Source: Sphingobium sp.
GTDB taxonomy: Bacteria > Pseudomonadota > Alphaproteobacteria > Sphingomonadales > Sphingomonadaceae
DNA: 64,000 nucleotides
NCBI GenBank assembly: GCA_009360885.1
Contig: SPEL01000001.1
Coordinates: forward strand, 473,247-537,246
Direction: 5' to 3'
In this document: piece after piece, positions 26,101 to 36,221 of the stretch
Layout: every line of letters starts with the position of its first letter
Position numbering within the stretch: position 1 is the first letter of the stretch
Position numbers and translations under genes: made by a program
Notes under the pieces: model-generated
The model's database searches: none
What the model was told of the DNA's origin: nothing
What the model saw: only the letters and a program-made list of their open reading frames with translations

Positions 26101-28938
26101 ATGACCGACGCGCCCAGCCCCAAAGACACGGATTATAAAAACACCGTTTTCCTGCCGCAAACCAGCTTCCCAATGAAGGCTGGCCTCGCCCAGAAGGAAC
26201 CGGCAATCGCCGCCAAATGGGAGGCAGACGATCTTTACGGGCAAATCCGTAGGGACCGCGCAGGCAAGGAACGCTTCATCCTGCATGATGGCCCGCCATA
26301 TGCCAATGGCGACATTCATATGGGCCATGCGATGAATAAGGTGTTGAAGGACATCATCACCCGCGCCCAGTCGCTGGCAGGCAAAGATGCCCCTTATGTA
26401 CCCGGTTGGGATTGCCACGGTCTTCCGATTGAATGGAAGATTGAGGAAGAATATCGCAAGAAGAAGATGAATAAGGACGAGGTTCCGGCAACGGAATTTC
26501 GCGCCCAGTGCCGTGCGTATGCCGACAAATGGGTGGGCGTACAAAGGGATCAGTTCAAGCGTCTTGGCGTGATGGGGGACTGGGAAAATCCCTATCTCAC
26601 CATGAAATATGAGGCTGAGGCGTCGATTGTCGCAGAATTATTGAAATTTGCGGAAAGTGGCCAGCTTTATCGCGGCGCGAAGCCCGTCATGTGGTCGCCG
26701 GTTGAGAAAACCGCGCTGGCTGAGGCTGAGGTGGAATATGAGGATGTGGTTTCGACCCAGATTGATCTGGCGTTTGAAATCACCGATGCACCAAAGCTGA
26801 AGGACTTGATCGGCGTTTATGCGGTCATCTGGACGACGACCCCGTGGACTATCCCGGCTAATCAGGCAATCGCTTATGGTGAAGACGTCAACTATCAGGT
26901 GCTGGCGACGGAAGGCCGTAAATATCTGGTCGCTGAGGCGCTGGCCGATGCCTTCATTGCGCGCACGGGTCTGAATGTTACCGCCCGTTCCGTGGCATTT
27001 CGCGGCACAGAGCTGGCCGGGGGCAAGGTTCTGCACCCGATGCATCATCTGGGTGGTTTCTTCGCTAAGGAACGTCCGCTTCTCCCCGCCGATCATGTAA
27101 CGACGGATGCAGGCACCGGCCTTGTCCATATGGCACCGGATCATGGTGAGGAAGATTTCTTCGCCAGCAAAAAACTGGGGATCGACCCGGTTTTCGCTGT
27201 TACCGATGATGGCCGTTACCGGGATGACTGGTTGTGGCTGGCAGGGCAGGGCAGCGTCATCAATACCAAATTCAATGGCCCGGAAGGTCCTATCCTTACC
27301 GATCTGCGGGAAGCCGGTGCGCTGCTTTCTGCCAGCGACTTTACGCATAGCTACCCGCATAGCTGGCGCTCCAAGGCGCGCATCATTTACCGCTGCACGC
27401 CGCAATGGTTTATCGCGATGGACCGGCCCATCAATATGGGTGCGCCAGAGGCCTATGCTGAGGCTGCGATCATGACCGGTAATGCGCCGACGCTGCGTAA
27501 TCTCGCGCTTGATGCGATTGACCGGACGCGTTGGGTGCCGACACGGTCCACCAACCGTATTCGTTCGATGGTGGAAGGCCGCCCGGACTGGGTGATTTCG
27601 CGCCAGCGGGCATGGGGGGTTCCCATCGCCCTCTATGTGAACAAGAAAACCGGCGAATATCTGGTAGACCCTGAGGTGAACCAGCGCATCATTGAGGCCT
27701 TTAAAAAGGGCGGAGCGGATGCATGGTTCAGCGCCGATCATGGCGTCATCCTCAATAATAATTATCGCGCCGATGATTATGAGGTCGTCACGGACATTCT
27801 CGACGTGTGGTTTGATAGTGGCTCTACCCATGCGTTCGTTGTGGAGGCCCGCTATGGCGAAGGCACCCGCGCTGATCTGTATCTTGAAGGGTCTGATCAG
27901 CATCGTGGCTGGTTCCAGTCGAGCCTTCTTGAAAGCTGCGGAACCCGTGGCCGCGCGCCTTATGATGCGGTGCTGACCCATGGTTTTGCCCTCGATGGTC
28001 AGGGCCGTAAAATGTCCAAGAGCCTCGGCAATGTGGTTGATCCGCTGAAGGTTATTGGCGAAAGCGGGGCGGATATTCTCCGCATGTGGGTCGCCAGCAC
28101 CGATTATTTTGATGATGTGCGTATCGGCAAGGAAGTGCTGGCTGGCAGCAGCGATGCCTATCGTAAGCTGCGCAACACCTTCCGCTATTTGCTGGGCGCT
28201 CTCGCGGATTTCACCGAAGAAGAGCGCGTACCGGTTAGCCAGATGCCGGAGCTGGAGCGTTATATGCTCCATCGTCTCGCCGGGCTGGACGCGATCATGC
28301 GCGACGTTGTTCTGGATAAGAAGGGCGAGAGCTGGCTGGAATTCAGCCGGTATAGCCGTGCGCTCAATGATTTCGCTAATATCGACCTGTCGGCTTTCTT
28401 CTTCGATATTCGCAAAGATTGCCTCTATTGCGATGTGAACCCGGCGACGGGCAAGCAGACGGAAAAGCGCCGCGCCTATCGGACGGTGCTGGATTATATT
28501 TTCCATGCGCTCATCCGTTATGCCGCGCCGATTATCCCGTTTACGGCGGAAGAGGTTTGGTCTAGCCGTTACCCCGACGCGGGCAGTGTGCATTTGCTGA
28601 CATGGCCAACGGTTGATACCGCATGGCAGAATGAGGCGCTGGGCCGTAAATGGACGGCGCTGCGGTCTTCGCGCGATCAGGTCAATGAAGCGATTGAGCC
28701 TCTGCGCCGTGAGAAAATCGTGCGCTCCAGTCTGGAGGCACAGGTTGTCATGCCAATGCTCACAGAGGCCGTGGGTATCGACATGGCGGAACTGTGCATC
28801 GTTGCTGATGTGCAGCAGGGTGATGCCATTGCGATCAGCCCCACAGAGCATCATAAATGTGGCCGTTGCTGGCGTCATCTGCCCGAAGTGAAGGAAGATG
28901 GCGGGCTGTGTGGCCGGTGTGAGGATGTTCTGGCGTGA
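26101..28938 (+). CDS. ileS: Isoleucyl-tRNA synthetase
   Basis: 945 residues from the ATG at 26101; the frame is open back to 25999 inside ribF. Class I synthetase with HMGH (HIGH motif) in NGDIHMGHAMNK, the KMSKS loop in GRKMSKSLGNV, an editing domain with TTPWTIPANQAIAYGEDV, and a C-terminal zinc knuckle (CGRCWRHLP plus CGRC). The zinc site and length identify the bacterial, mupirocin-sensitive-type IleRS. Confidence 0.97.
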   Translation: MTDAPSPKDTDYKNTVFLPQTSFPMKAGLAQKEPAIAAKWEADDLYGQIRRDRAGKERFILHDGPPYANGDIHMGHAMNKVLKDIITRAQSLAGKDAPYVPGWDCHGLPIEWKIEEEYRKKKMNKDEVPATEFRAQCRAYADKWVGVQRDQFKRLGVMGDWENPYLTMKYEAEASIVAELLKFAESGQLYRGAKPVMWSPVEKTALAEAEVEYEDVVSTQIDLAFEITDAPKLKDLIGVYAVIWTTTPWTIPANQAIAYGEDVNYQVLATEGRKYLVAEALADAFIARTGLNVTARSVAFRGTELAGGKVLHPMHHLGGFFAKERPLLPADHVTTDAGTGLVHMAPDHGEEDFFASKKLGIDPVFAVTDDGRYRDDWLWLAGQGSVINTKFNGPEGPILTDLREAGALLSASDFTHSYPHSWRSKARIIYRCTPQWFIAMDRPINMGAPEAYAEAAIMTGNAPTLRNLALDAIDRTRWVPTRSTNRIRSMVEGRPDWVISRQRAWGVPIALYVNKKTGEYLVDPEVNQRIIEAFKKGGADAWFSADHGVILNNNYRADDYEVVTDILDVWFDSGSTHAFVVEARYGEGTRADLYLEGSDQHRGWFQSSLLESCGTRGRAPYDAVLTHGFALDGQGRKMSKSLGNVVDPLKVIGESGADILRMWVASTDYFDDVRIGKEVLAGSSDAYRKLRNTFRYLLGALADFTEEERVPVSQMPELERYMLHRLAGLDAIMRDVVLDKKGESWLEFSRYSRALNDFANIDLSAFFFDIRKDCLYCDVNPATGKQTEKRRAYRTVLDYIFHALIRYAAPIIPFTAEEVWSSRYPDAGSVHLLTWPTVDTAWQNEALGRKWTALRSSRDQVNEAIEPLRREKIVRSSLEAQVVMPMLTEAVGIDMAELCIVADVQQGDAIAISPTEHHKCGRCWRHLPEVKEDGGLCGRCEDVLA

Positions 28939-29480
28939 GCGAAGGGACGGATTCTCCTTCTCAGCACGTGCCGGTTCCTCTCCACCATCGCGGGCTGGGG
29001 CTGCTGGTCGCGGTGGCTATTTTCCTGCTCGATCAGTTGGTTAAATATGTCGTTACGGTGCCGCTGCAACTGCAATCCCGTGGGGATGCAGGGCTGGAGA
29101 TTGTTTCGATTTTCAAACTGCGCTGGTTAGAAAATCGGGGCGTATCCATGGGTTTTTTCCATGCCGATACCGATACAGCCCGATGGATATTGGTGGGGAT
29201 GACGCTGTTGATTGCGCTATTTGTTGCCATCTGGATGTGGCGGGAAAAGGCGCGGCAGGATGTATTAGCGCTCGGCCTGATATTGGGCGGGGCTTTTGGA
29301 AATATAGTGGACCGGGTACGGCTGGGCTTTGTTGTGGATTATGCTGATCTGCACTTTGGTGAGTGGCGCCCGTTCCTTGTTTTTAACCTCGCTGATGCGG
29401 CCATTACCATTGGTGTGCTGATCCTGCTTGCGCGGGCGCTGCTGCTGGGCGAAAAGGGCGCAAAGACGGAGAAGTCATAA
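28935..29480 (+). CDS. lspA: Lipoprotein signal peptidase LspA
   Basis: 181 residues, GTG start overlapping the ileS stop by 4 bases. Four-helix inner membrane aspartyl protease that cleaves prolipoprotein signal peptides. The catalytic aspartates lie in GNIVDRVRLGFVVDYADLHF and VFNLADAAITIG. It should act on the lipoproteins encoded in this window (Pal, DUF4136, DUF3035, YnbE). Confidence 0.96.
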   Translation: MSEGTDSPSQHVPVPLHHRGLGLLVAVAIFLLDQLVKYVVTVPLQLQSRGDAGLEIVSIFKLRWLENRGVSMGFFHADTDTARWILVGMTLLIALFVAIWMWREKARQDVLALGLILGGAFGNIVDRVRLGFVVDYADLHFGEWRPFLVFNLADAAITIGVLILLARALLLGEKGAKTEKS

Positions 29481-29482
29481 CC

Positions 29483-29899
29483 ATGCGTAAGTTGATGATT
29501 GCGACCTGCCTTACCGGCACTTTACTGGCCCTTTCGGCCTGCGGTTCACGCGGGGTGTTGAACCGCGACCGGCCTGATGAAATGGCCGTGACACGTCAGG
29601 CTCCGCTGGTGATTCCGCCGGATTTCTCGCTTGTTCCACCTGCTCCGGGGGCGGCGCCGACCGCTACGCCAGAGGCCAGCCGTCAAGCGATGGAAGCGAT
29701 GTTTGGGGGTCCATCGGCTCGTTCCGGTAGCGAGTCGGCCACATTGCAGCAGGCAGGGCGCGCTCAGGCAGAGCCGGGGATTCGGTCTTCGGTCGGTGAT
29801 CCGTCCACCAATGTGGTGGATAAGGGCGCAACGACCCGCGATATATTGGTTGCACCGGAAGGTGACGGGCAATTTGGTCGCGCTGCTACAGGGAACTAA
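29483..29899 (+). CDS. DUF3035 family lipoprotein
   Basis: 138 residues. Signal peptide with lipobox LSAC at about residue 20, then the conserved DRPDEMAVTRQAPLVIPPDF segment and a Pro/Ala-rich tail. Matches the DUF3035 family of sphingomonad and rhodobacterial lipoproteins, often found directly after lspA as here (2-base gap). Function unknown. An intrinsic terminator follows at about 30041. Confidence 0.85.
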   Translation: MRKLMIATCLTGTLLALSACGSRGVLNRDRPDEMAVTRQAPLVIPPDFSLVPPAPGAAPTATPEASRQAMEAMFGGPSARSGSESATLQQAGRAQAEPGIRSSVGDPSTNVVDKGATTRDILVAPEGDGQFGRAATGN

Positions 29900-30040
29900 A
29901 ACTAAAGCGCTTTCCAGACAGAGCTATCATCTGCTGACTAAAGGCCACACTTCAGCGATGGTCAGTTGGAGCCAAACAAGGCTTTGGCGGGGTTCTGTTG
30001 ATTGAAAGCGATCGGACGACCGTTCGGATTACAAGAGAAG

Positions 30041-30076
30041 AAACAGCCGGAGCATAATGCTTTCGGCTGTTTTTTT
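30041..30076. terminator. Terminator between DUF3035 gene and htpX
   Basis: AAACAGCCG/CGGCTGTTT stem with an inner AGCAT/ATGCT hairpin and seven T on the plus strand. The minus strand also gives a weaker T-rich tail, so it may act for the convergent htpX too. Confidence 0.8.
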
Positions 30077-30087
30077 ATGGGCGACTG

Positions 30088-31128
30088 TTATTCTCGTCCA
30101 TTAGGGTTCAGCGCGGAACGGCGGTTTTTATGCGCTGGCTTTTCGGTTGCCGCGCCTGCCTTCCGCCGCGTTACTGGTACTGATGAGGGTGAAGAGTGAT
30201 GGCGGCCCGATTGCACCGTGCCAGTTACAGAGGGGCGGGCGCGTGTGCTGGTTGGATCAATGCTGAGTGCGTTAGTGCCGTTCGGGGGTGTCATCGCTTC
30301 TTCTCCCGCCTCCATCGCCAGAAGTGCGGATATGCGCTTTTCAGTGGCAGGGTGCGTGGAAAACAGGTCAGACACTGCCGTCGGCACAATGTAAAGCTGC
30401 GCGGCGGCGGGGTTACGCTCTGCCGTATGATTGGGGATACGCTGCGCTGGATCAGATATGCGTCGCAAAGCAGAAGCAAGCGCACGGGGGGTGCCGCATA
30501 TTTCCGCGCCTGCGCGGTCCGCGCCATATTCGCGGGTGCGGCTGATTGCCATTTGAACGATCATCGCCGCAAATGGTGCCACTACAACCGCTAATATCGC
30601 GGCCATTGGATGGCCGCCATTGCCATTATTCCCGCCCCGGAAAAACAGTGCGAAATTGGCGATCATTGAAATCGCCCCTGCAATGGTCGCCACCATGGTC
30701 ATGATGAGGGTGTCACGGTTGCGCACATGGCCCAGTTCATGCGCCATCACGCCTGCCACTTCGTCTCGTGATAGCATGGAGAGCAGGCCAGTCGTCGCGG
30801 CTACGGCGGCATTTTCCGGGTTGCGCCCCGTCGCAAAAGCGTTGGGATTGGCATCCTCGACGACATAGACCTTTGGCATCGGCATGTTGGCGCGCTGGGC
30901 GAGATCTGCCACCAGATTGTAGAAATCAGGGGAACTCTGGGCGTCGACCTCCCGCGCATTGTGCATGGAGAGAACGATCTTATCCGCATTCCAATAAGTG
31001 AAAACATTCATGCCAGCGGCCACCAGCAGGGCGATAACTGCGCCGCCTGTGCCACCAAACATATAGCCCAGCCCCATGAACAGCGCCGTCAGCGCCGATA
31101 GTAGCATGGCTGTTTTCAGTCCGTTCAC
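30088..31128 (-). CDS. htpX: Membrane protease HtpX (M48 family)
   Basis: 346 residues from a GTG at 31128 with AGGAGGAATAGAG directly upstream, a better start than the ATG at 31203. Two N-terminal membrane helices, the zinc motif HELGH (in [12 protein letters not shown]), two further helices and the third-ligand region [15 protein letters not shown]. It degrades misfolded membrane proteins. The C-terminal ~65 residues beyond LLAMEAGEE are a Ser/Pro/Arg-rich, low-complexity tail beyond the usual HtpX end. The small gene at 31219-31398 lies just upstream on the same strand. Confidence 0.93.
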   Translation of the reverse strand: MNGLKTAMLLSALTALFMGLGYMFGGTGGAVIALLVAAGMNVFTYWNADKIVLSMHNAREVDAQSSPDFYNLVADLAQRANMPMPKVYVVEDANPNAFATGRNPENAAVAATTGLLSMLSRDEVAGVMAHELGHVRNRDTLIMTMVATIAGAISMIANFALFFRGGNNGNGGHPMAAILAVVVAPFAAMIVQMAISRTREYGADRAGAEICGTPRALASALRRISDPAQRIPNHTAERNPAAAQLYIVPTAVSDLFSTHPATEKRISALLAMEAGEEAMTPPNGTNALSIDPTSTRARPSVTGTVQSGRHHSSPSSVPVTRRKAGAATEKPAHKNRRSALNPNGRE

Positions 31129-31218
31129 CTCTATTCCTCCTGTGGGTGTTGTATCAATCCCATTATCAGAGAAATATGTAGGAAAGCCGATGGCCTTGCG
31201 CAATGGTGATGGGGGCGT

Positions 31219-31398
31219 TCAGCCCGATGTGGCCTTTGTTGCCGGGGCGGGCGTTTGGGCGGGCTTATCCTCCGCACGGATGATGATATTGCGCCGGCCA
31301 CGCTGGCGCAGTCCTTCGGCAATTTCAAGTGCCGCCGCGCGAGATGGGGCGCAGATGGTTGTTGTGCCGCATCCGTCAAAACGAATGGAATAAGACAT
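31219..31398 (-). CDS. Small hypothetical protein (59 aa)
   Basis: Start ATG at 31398 with GGCGGAG six bases upstream. The product begins MSYSIRFDGCGTTTICAPSR and has a helical, Arg/Ala-rich middle (SRAAALEIAEGLRQRGRRN) and a Pro/Ala/Thr tail. No family recognised. It lies 90 bases upstream of htpX on the same strand, which suggests joint transcription. Translation is plausible but not proven. Confidence 0.5.
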   Translation of the reverse strand: MSYSIRFDGCGTTTICAPSRAAALEIAEGLRQRGRRNIIIRAEDKPAQTPAPATKATSG

Positions 31399-31523
31399 GA
31401 TGGCTCCGCCTTGGAATGAGAGAGCCACCATGAAACTGACGCCCCGGACACGTCCTTGATGTGGGTCAAATGACTGGCGGAGATAAAGGGCGGGCGGGAT
31501 CAAATGGGGATGGCGGCACTGAC

Positions 31524-32264
31524 TTATTCCGGCAGGCGCCAGTCAATTTCCGCCTGACCGTTCTGGCGGAGAAAATCATTAGTGCGGCTGAACGGGCGGC
31601 TGCCTAAAAAGCCATTATGCGCCGATAGCGGTGACGGATGGGCTGAGCGAATGACCAGATGCCGTCCGCCCTGTGTCACGTCCTGCACAAAGGCCGCTTT
31701 CTTCTGGGCATAGGCACCCCAGAGGATGAAGACGATGGGCCGCTCCTGTCGGGCGACCTCAGCAATCACGGCATCGGTAAACTGCTCCCATCCGCGCTTT
31801 TGGTGCGATGCGGCCTTGGCCATTTCGACCGTCAGCACACTGTTCAGAAGTAGTACCCCTTGCTCTGCCCAATGGGTAAGGTTGCCATGGCGCGGCGGGT
31901 CGATGCCCAGATCGGCCTTTAATTCCTTATAGATGTTGACGAGGCTGGGCGGCGGGCGAACCCCGCGCTGCACCGAAAAACACAGGCCATGGGCCTGACC
32001 TTCGCCATGATAAGGGTCTTGCCCCAAAATGACCACGCGCACTTTATCAAGCGGCGTGAGGTTCAGCGCCGCAAAATATTCGCTGCCTTTAGGGAAAATG
32101 CGTTTGCCAGCAGCCTTTTCTGTTAGCAAAAACTCCCGCAACTGCGTCATCACGGGTGACGCGAATATTGGCGTGAGTGGCTCGGCCCAACTCTTATCCA
32201 ATTGCGGCTGCGGGCGCGATGTGCCCTCTGTAATATAGGTCGTGGGGGAGGGCGTATCAGTCAT
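31524..32264 (-). CDS. ung: Uracil-DNA glycosylase (family 1)
   Basis: 246 residues from the ATG at 32264; a GTG at 32333 would add 23 residues and neither site has a strong ribosome binding site. Removes uracil from DNA. Signature motifs are [17 protein letters not shown] with the catalytic Asp, [10 protein letters not shown], and [17 protein letters not shown] with the leucine loop. It is divergent from the CelD-like gene. Confidence 0.96.
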   Translation of the reverse strand: MTDTPSPTTYITEGTSRPQPQLDKSWAEPLTPIFASPVMTQLREFLLTEKAAGKRIFPKGSEYFAALNLTPLDKVRVVILGQDPYHGEGQAHGLCFSVQRGVRPPPSLVNIYKELKADLGIDPPRHGNLTHWAEQGVLLLNSVLTVEMAKAASHQKRGWEQFTDAVIAEVARQERPIVFILWGAYAQKKAAFVQDVTQGGRHLVIRSAHPSPLSAHNGFLGSRPFSRTNDFLRQNGQAEIDWRLPE

Positions 32265-32341
32265 AGGGGAAGTTTTAGGGGAAGATTGGGCCTCTGTCAC
32301 CACTGCTTGACGGCAATGCCAAGGGAACGGCACAAGGCGCT

Positions 32342-33445
32342 ATGGCGCTTCATGCTCATATGGAACCGATATCGGATAGGGATGCATTGGCGCGCCGCTG
32401 GCGGGCGGTGGAGGAACAGGCCGATACTCCCTCTTTCTTTTTGCGCTGGATATGGGTGGGAAGCTGGTTGTCGGCCTTGCAGGCCGCGAGCCTGCCGATG
32501 CCTGATATACTGTCGATGCGTGATGAAGGCGGAACGGATATTGCGTTGGCGCTGATCGGCCATGGCAGTGTACGGCGAAAATTGGGGCATGTACCTGCGC
32601 TCTGGCTCAATGAATGTGGGGATGCGCAGGGCGACCGGCCTTATATGGAATATAATGGTCTGCTGGTGAAGGCAGGAGCAGAGGACGCCGCCGCTCGCGC
32701 TTTTGGCGGGGCGATGGGGCGTCGCAGGGACTGGCGGGCGCTCTATATTTCCGGGCTGGAGGAAAAGGCTGTGCCTTCGCCTCTATTGGCCGTTCCGGGG
32801 ATACGGCGGCGTAAAATGCTTGATCGATCTCCTGCTTATTATGTCGATCTGAATGCCGTTCGCCGGGCTGATGGCGACCATCTGTCGCTCCTCAGCGCCA
32901 ATAGTCGCAGTCAGATAAAGCGATCATTAAAGGCGGAAGGGGTGGGCCTTGTCGTCATGCCAGTGAGGGGGGAAGCGGATATCATCGCGGCCCTTGCCGA
33001 AATGGCTCTGCTTAATATCGGGCGGCACCATGATGAAGCGTGGGAAGATACGTTTTTCCGCGATTTTGCGCGGCGGCTGGTGCTGGCGGGGGCAGATGAT
33101 GGGTCGGTAGAAATACTCTGCGTAACAGCAGGGGGGGAAGTATTGGGGTATTTGCTCAATTTCCTGTGGGCAGGACGGGTGATGAATTATCAGTCCGCCT
33201 TTGCGCCTCCGCGTGGGCCGCATAGCAAGCCGGGGCTGATGGCCCATGTCGCTGCGATTGAGCATTATGCGAGAAGGGTTTCGGATAATGGGAAGCCATG
33301 GGGGCGCTATAGCTTCCTTGCAGGGAAGGACCGTTATAAGCAGAGCCTTTCGACCAATGCCGATATGCTATGCTGGTGGGTGCTGGAACGCCGGGATATC
33401 AGGCTGGAGGCGGAGGCTTTGCTCCGCCTTCTGCTACGACGATAG
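32342..33445 (+). CDS. GNAT-like acyltransferase, CelD/BcsL type
   Basis: 367 residues resembling the Acetyltransf_6 (CelD) family, with two tandem GNAT-fold halves. The C-terminal half has RSQIKRSLKAEG, GGEVLGYLLNFLWAGRVMNY and SKPGLMAHVAAIEHYAR, and ends with FLAGKDRYKQSLS, a common pattern in this family. Members have been linked to cellulose or exopolysaccharide acetylation but are mostly uncharacterised. No polysaccharide genes lie near. Convergent with pyrF (3-base gap). Confidence 0.75.
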   Translation: MALHAHMEPISDRDALARRWRAVEEQADTPSFFLRWIWVGSWLSALQAASLPMPDILSMRDEGGTDIALALIGHGSVRRKLGHVPALWLNECGDAQGDRPYMEYNGLLVKAGAEDAAARAFGGAMGRRRDWRALYISGLEEKAVPSPLLAVPGIRRRKMLDRSPAYYVDLNAVRRADGDHLSLLSANSRSQIKRSLKAEGVGLVVMPVRGEADIIAALAEMALLNIGRHHDEAWEDTFFRDFARRLVLAGADDGSVEILCVTAGGEVLGYLLNFLWAGRVMNYQSAFAPPRGPHSKPGLMAHVAAIEHYARRVSDNGKPWGRYSFLAGKDRYKQSLSTNADMLCWWVLERRDIRLEAEALLRLLLRR

Positions 33446-33448
33446 CTG

Positions 33449-34123
33449 TTATAATGTCGCGGCGATGTCTCGCGCGGCTTGATCCGGGTCTGCGGCTTTG
33501 GTGATGGGCCGACCAATGACGAGGATGGATGCGCCTGCATCCTTCGCTGCACGGGGGGTAACAGCGCGTTTCTGATCGCCCAATGCGCCGCCAGCAGGAC
33601 GCACACCCGGCACGACAAAAAAGCCGTCATGCCAGCGTTTTTTTGCCAGCGCGACTTCTTCGCCGGAACAGACAATGCCATCCAGCCCGGCTTCCCGTGC
33701 CAGATCGGCAAGGGCTTCCACCTGTTGCGGGGGTGTGCGGGTGACGCCAATATCGCCTAGATCATTGGCATCAAGGCTGGTCAACACGGTTACTGCCACC
33801 ACTTTGGTATGCGCCCCGGCTGCGGCCTTTGCTTCCTCCAGCATCGCCCGGCCACCGGCGGCGTGGACCGTTAAAATCGCTGGTTCCAGAGAGTTTAAGG
33901 CCTGAATTGCCTTAGCAACGGTGTTGGGAATGTCATGCAATTTGAGGTCAAGAAAGATCGGTAGGCCCAGCTTCGCCATTTCATGCACGCCATGATGACC
34001 ATTGGCGCAGAAAAACTCCAGCCCCAGCTTTATCCCGCCAATATGGTGGCGCACTTGCCCTGCAATGGCACGGGCATGGTCCAGATCAGGTGTATCAATG
34101 GCGACGTAAACAGGGCTGGACAT
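33449..34123 (-). CDS. pyrF: Orotidine-5'-phosphate decarboxylase
   Basis: 224 residues. Last step of UMP synthesis. The VAIDTPDLDHA start supplies the first Asp, the catalytic FLDLKLHDIPNTVAKAI gives the Asp-Lys-x-Asp tetrad, and VVPGVRPAG the phosphate-binding loop. It follows the LapA-like gene by 8 bases on the same strand. Confidence 0.97.
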   Translation of the reverse strand: MSSPVYVAIDTPDLDHARAIAGQVRHHIGGIKLGLEFFCANGHHGVHEMAKLGLPIFLDLKLHDIPNTVAKAIQALNSLEPAILTVHAAGGRAMLEEAKAAAGAHTKVVAVTVLTSLDANDLGDIGVTRTPPQQVEALADLAREAGLDGIVCSGEEVALAKKRWHDGFFVVPGVRPAGGALGDQKRAVTPRAAKDAGASILVIGRPITKAADPDQAARDIAATL

Positions 34124-34131
34124 GCAGTACC

Positions 34132-34533
34132 TTATGAAATGGAGGAAGGAGGTGTTGGTTTTGTAGGGTCTTCATCGCCAGTTGCCAGCCAGCCACTTTC
34201 TGTGCCAGCGGCTATGCCAGCGGTGTGGCCTGTAGCAGCGCCATCACCATCCGCCGTGGTGGAGGCAAGGGCGCTGGCCAGCATTTTTTCTGTGCTGGCA
34301 AGTTTACGTTGCAGGCGCCATTGCACCGCGCGCGACCATAGCCATGAAGGCACCAGACCGAGCAGAAAAGCCGCGAGGATCAGCACCGGTAGGCGCGCCT
34401 CTACGATGATGTCGCCCCATAATTTCACCGGAACATAGCCGGAATAATCGGTGGCGATCGACCAGTTTGCCTTGGTGAAGAGGGCAAGCGCTACAGCGAC
34501 GATAACCCAGAAGGCAGTTCTCAGAAAATTCAT
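34132..34533 (-). CDS. LapA-domain membrane protein (DUF1049)
   Basis: 133 residues with two membrane helices (about 5-22 and 47-68) and a cytoplasmic coiled-coil region (RAVQWRLQRKLASTEKMLAS). The RLPVLILAAFLLGLVPSWL helix matches the LapA/DUF1049 domain, whose E. coli member works with LapB in controlling LPS synthesis. The C-terminal tail is Gly/Ala/Thr-rich. It is co-directional with pyrF. Confidence 0.8.
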   Translation of the reverse strand: MNFLRTAFWVIVAVALALFTKANWSIATDYSGYVPVKLWGDIIVEARLPVLILAAFLLGLVPSWLWSRAVQWRLQRKLASTEKMLASALASTTADGDGAATGHTAGIAAGTESGWLATGDEDPTKPTPPSSIS

Positions 34534-34622
34534 GGCTTGCCCTCGATGATTGAACGGGCTGACAGTTTAGGCATAAATTACGCCATTTTGCCAGCCCGCT
34601 TATGATGCCTAGAGGATGAGGA

Positions 34623-35936
34623 TTATTCGCCGAATACGCGGGCGAAAATCGTGTCCACATTTTTATAGTGATAATCGAGGTTGAATTTATCCTCAATTTC
34701 CTGAGCCGACAGGGCCGCGGCCACATCAGGATCGGCCTTCAGCAATTCCTTCAGGGAAAGCTGGCCATCGGATTCCCAAACCTTCATCGCGTTGCGCTGA
34801 ACCATGCGATAGCTATCCTCACGCGATACACCGGCCTGAGTAAGCGCCAGCAACACGCGCTGAGAATGGACAAGACCGCCCATTTTATCGAGGTTTTTCA
34901 TCATCCGATCAGGGTAGATCAGCAACTTGTCGATAACACCCGTCAGGCGCCCCAGTGCGAAATCCAGCGTGATGGTTGCGTCCGGGCCGATGAAACGTTC
35001 AACCGAACTATGGGAAATATCCCGCTCATGCCACAGGGCAACATTTTCCATGGCGGGGATAGCAGCGGCGCGCACCATGCGGGCAAGGCCGGTGAGGTTT
35101 TCGGTGAGGACCGGGTTGCGCTTATGCGGCATGGCGGAGCTGCCCTTCTGCCCCGGCGAGAAATATTCCTCTGCCTCCAGCACTTCGGTGCGCTGCAAAT
35201 GGCGAACCTCAACGGCGAGGCGCTCAATCGAGCTGGCGATAACGCCAAGGGTTGCGAAGAACATGGCGTGGCGATCCCGTGGGATGACCTGTGTGGAAAC
35301 AGGCTCAACCGCAAGGCCCAGCTTTGCGGCGACGTGGGCCTCAACCTTGGGATCAATATTGGCAAAGGTGCCGACCGCGCCGGAAATGGCACAAGTGGCG
35401 ATGTCCTCGCGTGCAGCAATCAGGCGCGCCTTGTTGCGCGAAAATTCGGCATAAGCCTCAGCCAGCTTGAGGCCGAAGGTGACGGGTTCAGCGTGGATGC
35501 CATGGCTGCGGCCAATGGTAGGTGTCATTTTATGTTCAAACGCGCGGCGCTTAATGGCGTCGAGCAGCTTATCAAGATCAGCGATCAGCAAATCAGCGGC
35601 TTGCGTCATCTGAACGGCGAGGCAGGTGTCCAGCACGTCGGAACTGGTCATGCCCTGATGCATGAAGCGGGCCTCATCACCCACATTTTCGGCCACCCAG
35701 GTGAGGAAAGCGATGACGTCATGCTTGGTGACGGCCTCAATCGCATCAATCGCGGCAACGTCGATTTTGGGGTTGGTTGCCCACCAGTCCCACAAAGCCT
35801 TGGCGGCGGATGCCGGGACGACGCCCAGTTCAGCCAGAGCATCAGTTGCGTGCGCTTCAATCTCAAACCAGATACGATAGCGATTTTCCGCATCCCAGAT
35901 GGCGGTCATTTCAGGGCGGGCATAACGAGGGACCAT
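34623..35936 (-). CDS. purB: Adenylosuccinate lyase
   Basis: 437 residues of the fumarase/aspartase superfamily. Acts twice in purine synthesis, on SAICAR and adenylosuccinate. The signature [10 protein letters not shown] is clear, with [18 protein letters not shown] supplying the catalytic His region and [12 protein letters not shown]. The unrelated 429-residue frame on the opposite strand is a shadow of this gene. Confidence 0.97.
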   Translation of the reverse strand: MVPRYARPEMTAIWDAENRYRIWFEIEAHATDALAELGVVPASAAKALWDWWATNPKIDVAAIDAIEAVTKHDVIAFLTWVAENVGDEARFMHQGMTSSDVLDTCLAVQMTQAADLLIADLDKLLDAIKRRAFEHKMTPTIGRSHGIHAEPVTFGLKLAEAYAEFSRNKARLIAAREDIATCAISGAVGTFANIDPKVEAHVAAKLGLAVEPVSTQVIPRDRHAMFFATLGVIASSIERLAVEVRHLQRTEVLEAEEYFSPGQKGSSAMPHKRNPVLTENLTGLARMVRAAAIPAMENVALWHERDISHSSVERFIGPDATITLDFALGRLTGVIDKLLIYPDRMMKNLDKMGGLVHSQRVLLALTQAGVSREDSYRMVQRNAMKVWESDGQLSLKELLKADPDVAAALSAQEIEDKFNLDYHYKNVDTIFARVFGE

Positions 35937-36221
35937 GGCTCGACTCTTCTTGGCTAGATGAATGGGGAATCAGCGGATCGCCTAGCAAGATGCAGCCCTC
36001 CCGGCAATGGGGCGTAACAATGCTCTCATCCGCTAATGCGCCTGAATGGCGCAAGAGAGGGGTGGCCAGCCATCCCATAATATGCACGTTTCCAAGATAG
36101 GGTGAGCCGCTGCGGCGGTTGAGGAGAGGGGGGTGATAATTGGAGGGTTGCACATGGCCGCCTGCATCCTCAGCTTGAAAGCAAGCGGGGGTGAAAAGTG
36201 AATGAATGAAGGAGTTTAGCC
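35937..36221. other. Divergent intergenic region purB / EF-hand gene
   Basis: 285 bases between divergent genes. No terminator, repeat or RNA fold stands out. A good ribosome binding site (GAAGGAG) precedes the EF-hand start. Confidence 0.5.

Noticed and set aside
26638-28878. Long open frame (746 codons) antisense to ileS
   Set aside because: It is a shadow of the strong codon bias of ileS; the product is rich in His, Arg and Ile with no recognisable domain or ribosome binding site.
34668-35957. 429-codon frame opposite purB
   Set aside because: purB is a clear full-length match on the other strand; this frame has no recognisable motif.
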